Source: Chryseobacterium lactis (GTDB taxonomy: Bacteria; Bacteroidota; Bacteroidia; Flavobacteriales; Weeksellaceae). Taken from it: a stretch of DNA of 64,000 nucleotides. Below are positions 35,732 through 42,648 of the stretch, piece by piece. How positions within the stretch are numbered: the stretch's first letter is position 1; the number at the start of each line of letters is the position of its first letter. The notes under the pieces are model-generated. The model saw nothing but the letters and a program-made list of their open reading frames with translations. It had not been told where the DNA came from and did not search any database. A program made the translations under genes and the position numbers. Location: assembly GCF_003815875.1 (NCBI RefSeq), contig NZ_CP033924.1, positions 4,092,001 to 4,156,000 of the forward strand, written 5' to 3'.

Positions 35732-36640
35732 ATGACAACATTTCCAGTAAAATTAGATTATAATTCTATTACGCTTTTAATTTCTATTATAGCATTGATA
35801 ATTTCAATCATTGCTTTAGTTTATACGATTGTCTCCTATTTATTGAAACGTGGAAATAAGATTAGATGTGACATTTCAACAATGTCTACGATTGAGACTA
35901 ATGAAAACTACATTTCTAGTATAACTTTAGAAAATTTAAAAGATAAAGCAACTGTAATCTTTGAGATTTATCTTAGAATAGGCTACAATAATTTTCTATT
36001 GATCGAAGAATTTAATGATGCACCATTGATTCTTAAACCATTTGAAGTTTATTTCAAAGAATACGATCCTATTTTATTTTACACAGTAAATATGGATAAA
36101 ATGATTATCAATGAAAATCTGCATAATCCGAAAAGAAAAGTAATTCTTTCCACTACTGAAGGAAAATACATTGTAAAAACAAACACTAAACGTTGGAGTG
36201 TAGATAGTTTATTTTTCACTAATTACACAACTGCGGTAATACAACCTTGTAGATTAAGTTATAAAGACAAAAACTATGGATCTAACACATTATTTTTGTT
36301 GATTTTGAAGAATAATGGGCAAGAAGATTATGTCAAACCAATTCTCAAAAATGATTACAAAAGAAAAGTATTTGTAAAATTTGATCTGACTGAAGAATCA
36401 ATTGATAATAAAGAAAATTTTGTTCATTTTATTCAGAGCCAAATTGATAGTGGTAATTTGAGTTATGATTCATTTGATGTACTTGACTTCGGAAAAAGAG
36501 TTGAAAGTATACGAGAAGAATACCATGAAGACATATCAATTCAACCCTTAAGCTATTTGAAATATTATATAAATGGACGGGTTATAACATTTATAGAAAA
36601 TTTAAAAATAAGAAGAACTAATAATAGACGTCGACTGTAA
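35732..36640 (+). CDS. Membrane-anchored unknown protein, island gene 3
   Basis: Protein of 302 residues with one long N-terminal transmembrane segment (about residues 9-37, ITLLISIIALIISIIALVYT) and a large, probably cytosolic or periplasmic beta-rich domain, not recognised. No catalytic motif is evident. In islands with TIR, caspase or HEPN genes such membrane proteins are sometimes effectors or anchors, but this one stands about 90 bases from its neighbours and could be independent. Confidence 0.7.
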   Translation: MTTFPVKLDYNSITLLISIIALIISIIALVYTIVSYLLKRGNKIRCDISTMSTIETNENYISSITLENLKDKATVIFEIYLRIGYNNFLLIEEFNDAPLILKPFEVYFKEYDPILFYTVNMDKMIINENLHNPKRKVILSTTEGKYIVKTNTKRWSVDSLFFTNYTTAVIQPCRLSYKDKNYGSNTLFLLILKNNGQEDYVKPILKNDYKRKVFVKFDLTEESIDNKENFVHFIQSQIDSGNLSYDSFDVLDFGKRVESIREEYHEDISIQPLSYLKYYINGRVITFIENLKIRRTNNRRRL

Positions 36641-36718
36641 TATATAGTAATGTCTAAGAGAGAATTTTTTAAATACCTTACGTAAAATCGATAATTCCTA
36701 TTCTAAAAATTGGGTTAG

Positions 36719-36733
36719 TCTCAAAAAACGATT
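36719..36733 (+). repeat. GTCTCAAAAAACGATT motif, copy 2
   Basis: GTCTCAAAAAACGATTA, before the HEPN-motif gene; shares 14 consecutive bases with copy 1. Confidence 0.6.
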
Positions 36734-36779
36734 AGTATCGGTTCAGTATGTAATTAAATTTAATCACAATAAATAAAAT

Positions 36780-37661
36780 ATGTACAATAATATCAGAATA
36801 GATTTAATAAGGAGTGAATGTAAAAATACAATCGAAAATTTGGAAGTATGGTTACGTAATCTAATCGACAATGAGTTACTAGAAAATTATGGTGATAATT
36901 ATCTTGAATTTGTAAATGCTGATGGGTCTAGATTAATAAAAAATGAAATTGTCAAAGATGCTTCAGAAAGAAAGGCTAGCGATCCTGAAAGATATCCTAG
37001 AACTATTGATGCAATGTTACTAGATGACGAAATTAAAATTATTTGCAATCCAAATTTATTTAGAATATGTTTTAATAAAGCTTTGCAAGCTGCATATCCA
37101 AATGGGAATGATGTTGCAAGAAGCTTTTTAAATCAATTAATTCCTATCAGAAATAAACTATATCATAGTAATCCGATTTCCGTAAGAGAAGCAGAAAAAG
37201 TAATGTGCTATTCAAATGACGTTATAGATTCAATTAAACTTTACTATAAAATGAAAAATGTAGAAAAAAAATATAATGTGCCAACAATTATAAAAGTAAC
37301 TGATTCATTAGGTAATATATTTTATTCTAGTCAAATTCAAAGAAACTCTACAGGTAGAGGCATTTGTGAAACCAGATTAAATGAAAATAATATTTTGTAC
37401 GCAGGGGATAGAATAAGTATTGAAGTCGATGTTGACTCTAGTTTTGATAAAAATGATTACACCATTAACTGGATATTTGATAAAAAGGAAAGTTCAACAT
37501 TTGAAGAAGATTTCAATAAGATAACCATTATTATTGAAAATCAACATGTCAGGACTGACTTTTGTATATATTGTGTAATTATCTCAAAAGAGGACTGGCA
37601 TCGTTGTGGGGATGTGGATGATTCTGTTGGTATAATGTATGAAATTGCTCCAAGAAAATAG
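36780..37661 (+). CDS. HEPN-motif protein with C-terminal beta domain
   Basis: Protein of 293 residues. The N-terminal helical half (about 1-155) looks like a HEPN domain of the Swt1 type: it opens with a long helix (SECKNTIENLEVWLRNLID) and contains the R-N-x3-H signature in IPIRNKLYHSNPIS (Arg124, His129). HEPN proteins with this motif are often metal-independent RNases in toxin-antitoxin and antiphage systems. The C-terminal half (about 165-293) is beta-rich (TIIKVTDSLGNIFYSSQIQ, DRISIEVDVDSS, NDYTINWIF) and could be an adhesin-like or sensor domain. It stands directly before the TIR gene in the same direction. The RNase role is an inference from the motif. Confidence 0.75.
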   Translation: MYNNIRIDLIRSECKNTIENLEVWLRNLIDNELLENYGDNYLEFVNADGSRLIKNEIVKDASERKASDPERYPRTIDAMLLDDEIKIICNPNLFRICFNKALQAAYPNGNDVARSFLNQLIPIRNKLYHSNPISVREAEKVMCYSNDVIDSIKLYYKMKNVEKKYNVPTIIKVTDSLGNIFYSSQIQRNSTGRGICETRLNENNILYAGDRISIEVDVDSSFDKNDYTINWIFDKKESSTFEEDFNKITIIIENQHVRTDFCIYCVIISKEDWHRCGDVDDSVGIMYEIAPRK

Positions 37662-37680
37662 CTGATACAAAAACAGGCTT

Positions 37681-37716
37681 GGTTGGAATATATAATTTTT
37701 AATCTCAAAAAATGAT
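37681..37716 (+). repeat. Motif copy 3 with adjacent TIR-flanking repeat
   Basis: GGTTGGAATATATAATTTTTAATCTCAAAAAATGATA. The right part is the third AATCTCAAAAAAyGAT copy. The left part (37681-37701) resembles GGTTGAGTATATAATTTATA at 38835-38854, just after the TIR gene, so the TIR gene is flanked by similar sequence in direct orientation. A short tandem repeat of CAAACTAATAA follows at about 37726-37748. Confidence 0.5.
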
Positions 37717-37761
37717 ACCATTTCAAACAAACTAATAACAAACTAATAACAAATTATAAAA

Positions 37762-38802
37762 ATGTTTAAAGAAGTGTTTATAAGCCACGCAAAAGAAGAT
37801 ATACAATATGCCGAAGATTTATATGACTTTCTAAATGAAAATAATTATGAACCTTGGCTTGATAAAAAAAAATTACGGGTAGGAGCAAACTGGGATTTTG
37901 AAATCAAAAATGCTTTAAAAAATTCCACTTTTGTTATAATTCTTTTATCATCTACTTCAGTAAATAAAAGAGGATATGTTCAGCGTGAATTTAAATATGC
38001 ATTAGAATACTCTGAAACTAAGCTGCATGATGATATTTATATAATTCCCATTTTACTAGATAAATGTACTGTTCCAGATCATCTTTCAAAATATCAATGG
38101 ATAGAAATTGGAGATGATGACTACCGAAAAAAGATCTTAGAATCACTTAATTATCAGCGAGAAAAATACATCCAAAGCCTTCCACCGGATCAAATTTCAC
38201 TAAATGATTATACAACTTTTTCAATTGATTTAAAATCTAACGTAAAAAATATAGATTATAACTGCAGTTTACCCTTATTCCATAAAAATAATTATTTTGA
38301 TGCAAATTATATTAATCCATTTATACAACAAAGAGCTTTAGACATAATTGATGTATATAGGAAAAATACTGAAGATGAGATAATATATTTTCAAAATCCG
38401 GAAAACTCAGGTTATTTGGAAATTAATGGAACTGTAGAATATATAACAAAAGATTATCTAAGTATAAGTATCACATATGAGTCCTATATGGGGCAAGCTC
38501 ACCCACATACATCAATACAAACATTAAATTTTAGATTTAATCCTGAAACGAAAATAGGATTTAATGAAATAGTTAATTACGATAATCTTCAAAAGTTTTT
38601 AATTGATTCAATAAATAGATTTGGAAATGAAGAACAGCAAGAAGTACTTATTAATTATTGTGAGTATATAACAGAAGAAAATATAAACTTTACATTTAAT
38701 GAAAGTAATATAGAAATTATTTTTATCAATCAATTACCAAGAGTCATTATGGCGTTGGGGTTCTTATCAATACCCTTAAATAAAATTGACCATAGCATAT
38801 AA
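37762..38802 (+). CDS. TIR-domain protein with DUF3298/RsiV-like C-terminus
   Basis: Protein of 346 residues. Residues 1-135 are a TIR domain of the bacterial defence type: strand A KEVFISHAKED, box region WLDKKKLRVGANWDFEIKNAL, VIILLSSTSVNKRGYVQREFKYALE with the expected catalytic Glu76. Such TIRs cleave NAD+ or make cyclic ADP-ribose signals. Residues 150-346 resemble DUF3298/RsiV-type domains (YESYMGQAHPHTSIQTLNFRF at 239-259 and FNEIVNYDNLQKFLIDSI), usually extracytoplasmic. No signal peptide or membrane helix is present, so that domain is cytosolic here. The fusion is unusual. The caspase-like gene follows after 139 bases. Confidence 0.85.
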   Translation: MFKEVFISHAKEDIQYAEDLYDFLNENNYEPWLDKKKLRVGANWDFEIKNALKNSTFVIILLSSTSVNKRGYVQREFKYALEYSETKLHDDIYIIPILLDKCTVPDHLSKYQWIEIGDDDYRKKILESLNYQREKYIQSLPPDQISLNDYTTFSIDLKSNVKNIDYNCSLPLFHKNNYFDANYINPFIQQRALDIIDVYRKNTEDEIIYFQNPENSGYLEINGTVEYITKDYLSISITYESYMGQAHPHTSIQTLNFRFNPETKIGFNEIVNYDNLQKFLIDSINRFGNEEQQEVLINYCEYITEENINFTFNESNIEIIFINQLPRVIMALGFLSIPLNKIDHSI

Positions 38803-38804
38803 TG

Positions 38805-38941
38805 GCTGCGGCTAACATCGATTTGCAACATTGTGGTTGAGTATATAATTTATATTAACACAATGTATAAATTTAAGTGTAGCTTTAATTTTATGACAAC
38901 ACAGTACCAATTAAAACAAATAGTATAATCCAATTTTTAAA
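38805..38941 (+). other. Intergenic segment between TIR and caspase-like genes
   Basis: Begins with GGCTGCGGCTAACATCGATTTGCAACATTG, a string like the GC-richer GCGGCTAACA...TTTGC elements that often separate accessory genes in Bacteroidota (recalled, not checked), then GGTTGAGTATATAATTTATA, which resembles the segment before the TIR gene. No terminator is seen, so read-through into the caspase-like gene is possible. Confidence 0.4.
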
Positions 38942-40426
38942 ATGAAAAATTATATAGGGCTAGTGATTTCGGTCGAAAATTACCATGACAGTAAAAATCT
39001 ACGCAAAGTAAAATTTGCGAGTAATGATGCAATAGCATTTATCGAAAATTTAGGCAATCTGGGTAGCGATAAATCTAAACTTCAATATCTGCCAGATAAT
39101 ATAGCAACTAAAACAACAATTGAAGAAAGGATTAAAGATATATCAAAGAATGCTACATCTTCTGACATAATTATATTTTATTATGCGGGGCACGGCTTCT
39201 ACTATAATGGCAAAAATTTAATTTCTTGTGTAGATACTTCTTTAAGTTCATTAGAAACAACAACAATTGAAATTAATTCGATTATTGCGGCTTTAGATAA
39301 AAGTAAGTCAAATAAGGTAATTGCGTTTCTTGATTGTTGTCATAGTGGAATAGAATTTAGCGAAATTGAAAGAAGTCCAGTCAGTGGGTTTTCAACAGAC
39401 GAATTAAAATATGAATATAACAATGCAGAACATCTAACTGTTTTTGCCTCTTGTAAAAGTGATGAAAAATCACAAGCAGACACTGAAAGGCAACACGGAG
39501 TCTGGTCTTATTATCTACTTGAAGCATTAAGTGGAAATGCTAAGGGTATTTATGATGGTGCAATTCTATTTAGTGACAAATTGCAAAAATACTTAGGAGA
39601 AAATACTTTTCAGAGGGTAAAAATGATTACTGCTGATAAGAAAAATCAAACACCAGTTAAATTCGGTAAAGAAACTACAGATAAATTTATTGTAGCTGAT
39701 TTATCGAAGATTTTTGAAGAAAGAGAAATAAAGAAGAGCACTGAAGGAATTAGATTTGAAACAGCTACAATATTGACAAGTGAAGATGGGTGGGTAAGAA
39801 ATCTACCAGGTTTTAAATCTTCACATAAACTACCAAAAGAAATTAGTAGTCACCACGATAATTGGATAAAATCAATTTCTAAGGAACTAATCGAAGAAGA
39901 GCTCAATCAAATCTCAAATGAATTGAGGCAAAAGCTAAAATACAAAAGAAAAGATATTTATGAGCCAATTATTGACGGTGGTTCAGGTCAATTATCAACA
40001 GTAGATTTTGACTATATCGTAACAATAAATCAATCCAAAAAAAAAGCAGACACCTATGTTTTGACGAAAAGTATTGAAAATTTTAAAAACGGAGCTATTT
40101 TAAATAATCCAGAATTTAATCAAATTTTTAAAGATTCTTTTGATGAGTTAGAATTATGGTTAAATAAAAAATTAGATATTGAAAGTATAATAGACAAAAT
40201 TGAAGAAATTGATAATGAAGATACAATAAGTGTTGACTATGAAAGAACCAATACAAATAGTTGTAGAATAAAAGTGAATGGATTTTCAGGTGAGATTATT
40301 TTGACAGGACAAACTTTTAAAATCTTAATGCATCATAAAAATTCACCTCAAAATTTAGTTTTATCCTGCCAAAATGCTTATCAAAAACTTGGACACCAAG
40401 GCGTGCAGAAAATGCTAAATGAATAG
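38942..40426 (+). CDS. Caspase-like (peptidase C14) protease
   Basis: Protein of 494 residues. Residues 1-235 are a caspase/metacaspase p20-like domain with the catalytic dyad intact: His84 in FYYAGHGFYYNG and Cys133 in FLDCCHSG, plus an N-terminal GLVISVENY strand, VFASCKSDEKSQ and HGVWSYYLLEAL. Residues 240-494 form a novel-looking, lysine/glutamate-rich C-terminal region, mostly helical with a beta end (CRIKVNGFSGEIILTG), possibly a sensor or partner-binding part. There is no signal peptide. Caspase-like proteases paired with TIR proteins act as suicide effectors in type IV Thoeris, as I recall; a similar role is inferred here. Confidence 0.88.
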   Translation: MKNYIGLVISVENYHDSKNLRKVKFASNDAIAFIENLGNLGSDKSKLQYLPDNIATKTTIEERIKDISKNATSSDIIIFYYAGHGFYYNGKNLISCVDTSLSSLETTTIEINSIIAALDKSKSNKVIAFLDCCHSGIEFSEIERSPVSGFSTDELKYEYNNAEHLTVFASCKSDEKSQADTERQHGVWSYYLLEALSGNAKGIYDGAILFSDKLQKYLGENTFQRVKMITADKKNQTPVKFGKETTDKFIVADLSKIFEEREIKKSTEGIRFETATILTSEDGWVRNLPGFKSSHKLPKEISSHHDNWIKSISKELIEEELNQISNELRQKLKYKRKDIYEPIIDGGSGQLSTVDFDYIVTINQSKKKADTYVLTKSIENFKNGAILNNPEFNQIFKDSFDELELWLNKKLDIESIIDKIEEIDNEDTISVDYERTNTNSCRIKVNGFSGEIILTGQTFKILMHHKNSPQNLVLSCQNAYQKLGHQGVQKMLNE

Positions 40427-40561
40427 ATCAATTAGCGGGGGGAATTTTGGATTCTGATAAAAGGTTTAGTTTATTCGTGATTCAATTATCATTTAACATA
40501 ATATAAATTATAGGATATTTTATTTATACCCGAAGTAGAGCGATAATCCTCTGAGAATCCG

Positions 40562-41155
40562 TTATTCAACTAATTTTCCTCCCAGATATTCTGTAACGAC
40601 TTCTCGGAACTCTTCTTTGGTCATAAACCGATCCAGAAACGTTTCCATGTTTCCTTTATTTTCGATTTCTTCAAAATAAACTTCGTGGTCCGTACTGTAG
40701 ACTTTCGGATTCGATTGATCAGGATCTGTTGTACAAACAAAAAAATGATCCGGATATCCGTAAAAATAAAATATGCAGAGCAATTCCATTTTGGAGCCGT
40801 CAATAATTTCTTTCAATTCATTTTCTTCCACAAACCCGTCAAGCTCTCCATAATCCTCCGTATTTTCTTTAAACGGCGTAAATAGCCAATCCTTGACAAA
40901 ATACTGCCCATACGGCTGTTCATGGTTTGAAAAATAATGCTCAATCAAATTCTCAAAGAATTTTTCTCTATCATTCTGATAAAGCTCTTTGTGTGAATCA
41001 TGAAATTTGTCTATCCCGTACACATCCCAATCTTTGTCATACAGATGATGATTAAAACTGATACTACGCCAGTTTTCAAAAAAATTTTTATCCCGACTCA
41101 CAGCGTCTGTATTTCCGCCTAGCGTATTGATTCTCTGTATAATTTTTTCGTTCAT
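40562..41155 (-). CDS. Unknown protein, possible immunity-type
   Basis: Soluble acidic protein of 197 residues, not firmly recognised. The pattern of short helices with aromatic-rich strands (LCIFYFYGYPDHFFVCTTDPDQSNPKVYSTDHEVYFEEIENKG) and a C-terminal helix (METFLDRFMTKEEFREVV) is similar to SMI1/KNR4 (SUKH)-like immunity proteins, and a SUKH gene lies 44 bases upstream on the same strand. No toxin is visible nearby. Confidence 0.7.
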   Translation of the reverse strand: MNEKIIQRINTLGGNTDAVSRDKNFFENWRSISFNHHLYDKDWDVYGIDKFHDSHKELYQNDREKFFENLIEHYFSNHEQPYGQYFVKDWLFTPFKENTEDYGELDGFVEENELKEIIDGSKMELLCIFYFYGYPDHFFVCTTDPDQSNPKVYSTDHEVYFEEIENKGNMETFLDRFMTKEEFREVVTEYLGGKLVE

Positions 41156-41199
41156 TCTGGTTATTTCTTTAAAAAATCAAATTATATTATGTTAAATTT

Positions 41200-41760
41200 C
41201 TAAACTGTAAACCTTTTAGGAAAGCCTTCTTTATCTTCCAATGTAAAAAAATCATCCCACTCATTATTAGCTTTGTTTTTGTAATAATCGTTGAGTTGGT
41301 TTAAAAAACTCTCAAGACTTCCGGCAATAATATTCCTATCGTCATCTTTGTTCCAGAATTCAAGGATTTGCCCAGCATCTCCTGTAAAAGTTCCTTCAAG
41401 ATCATAGCAAATATAATCTCCGCCTCCATTATGGAAGATCGGAATCCAGCTTTTATTCCACCAGTTTTCGATTTCAAAATCCGTCCCGATCATGGAAGTT
41501 AATTCCTGCGCTGTATCGAGAGCTTCATCAAGGGGAATAAACATAGAATTGTTGACAAAAGCATCATAACAGCTACTCTCCTGCCCGTTTTTCCATTGGT
41601 AAAAAGCTTTTAAATCAATTGGAATCTGAATATGATACCGGGATTCTAATTTTTTAATTTTCTCGTCATTCAACGAATTTTTTAACCTATTATAGAATTC
41701 AGGCCTAAGGTTTCTGAGGTTTATATCTAATTTTTGCAGTATATTTTCCATGGTCTTCAT
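41200..41760 (-). CDS. SMI1/KNR4 (SUKH) family protein
   Basis: Protein of about 186 residues with a typical SUKH domain: IKKLESRYHIQIPIDLKAFYQWKNGQES at the start, MFIPLDEALDTA, WIPIFHNGGGDYICYDLEG with the conserved GG-D-Y, and a C-terminal SLESFLNQLNDYYKN. In bacteria these often neutralise polymorphic toxins; in isolation the target is unknown. ATG 41760 (MKTMEN) is preferred, with ATG 41751 as alternative; the frame upstream to 41790 overlaps the promoter of the divergent VOC gene. It is probably co-transcribed with the next minus-strand gene. Confidence 0.85.
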   Translation of the reverse strand: MKTMENILQKLDINLRNLRPEFYNRLKNSLNDEKIKKLESRYHIQIPIDLKAFYQWKNGQESSCYDAFVNNSMFIPLDEALDTAQELTSMIGTDFEIENWWNKSWIPIFHNGGGDYICYDLEGTFTGDAGQILEFWNKDDDRNIIAGSLESFLNQLNDYYKNKANNEWDDFFTLEDKEGFPKRFTV

Positions 41761-41849
41761 CTGTTCTTTAAAAATACAAAATCTTGCCACAAGACAATCT
41801 TAAATATGATGAAACGATGTAATTTTATCCTAACCAAAAATAAAATAGT

Positions 41850-42245
41850 ATGAAACCAAAAATGATTTGGGCCAACCTGGCCGTAGCCAACCTTGAGCGA
41901 ACACAAAAATTCTATGAAGAACTGGGATTTAAACCCAACGGCCCCCATACTTCTAACGAATTAGTAAGCTTTTTTGTAGCTGGAAATGAATTCATCATCC
42001 ACTTTTTCCTGAAAAGCGTCATTGAAAATAATCTAAAAATGCTGACATTCAACAATTCACAGGATTCCAATGAAATTATATTCACTCTTTCCGCTGAAAC
42101 CAGAGACCAGGTAGATCAATGGGCCGATGAAGTAAAAAATGCCGGCGGCCAGATTGTTTCAGAGCCTGAAAGTTTTGGAGACAACTATTACGGATTTGTC
42201 TTTGCGGATCCCGATGGGCATAAATTTAATGTATTTTATATGTAA
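41850..42245 (+). CDS. VOC-family (glyoxalase-like) protein
   Basis: Protein of 131 residues with the vicinal-oxygen-chelate fold: MIWANLAVANLERTQKFYEELGFKPN as the first beta-alpha-beta-beta unit and FGDNYYGFVFADPDGHKFNVFYM as the end of the second, with the DPDGH metal-ligand motif. It could be a glyoxalase, bleomycin-type resistance protein or dioxygenase; the substrate is unknown. Divergent from the SUKH gene, single-gene unit. Confidence 0.88.
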   Translation: MKPKMIWANLAVANLERTQKFYEELGFKPNGPHTSNELVSFFVAGNEFIIHFFLKSVIENNLKMLTFNNSQDSNEIIFTLSAETRDQVDQWADEVKNAGGQIVSEPESFGDNYYGFVFADPDGHKFNVFYM

Positions 42246-42648
42246 TAATCCTCAATCAAATAATGCTTATTACTAATTGATTATCAATATTATATACAAT
42301 GTAATTTAGCCTCATATTCCCCTTCAGTTTCTAGGCAGATAGCATAGGTACTGGATTAAAAAGTATGGCTTATTTGGAGCTTTATGAGTTTCTTAAAAAA
42401 GTGAGCCTTTCTGAGGTTTTCTAAACCATTCCTTTATCATTCTAAAAAAATATTGAAAAATTATAATCTTAAAATTTTGATATAAAGGATATTCTATGTT
42501 GAATATCTTTTATATTTTAATACTTAAATCAAAAATAATTTAAATAAAAAACGCTTATTCATAGATTAAAGACAAAAAATTAAAAAAAATAACAAATATT
42601 TCATATTATTCTTTTTAATAGATTTGATACTACACAAATTATGAATAT
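42246..42648. other. Intergenic region, 403 bases
   Basis: AT-rich. A TAGATTTG box at 42619-42626, 23 bases before the next start codon, is a plausible -7 element for the following gene, without a clear TTG. A 19-codon open frame at 42365 is too short to call. Confidence 0.45.

Noticed and set aside
37726..37760. Tandem CAAACTAATAA repeats as iteron/origin
   Set aside because: Only two imperfect copies and no replication gene nearby.
42365..42424. Short frame MAYLELYEFLKKVSLSEVF
   Set aside because: Nineteen codons, no ribosome-binding context and no recognisable family; could be chance.
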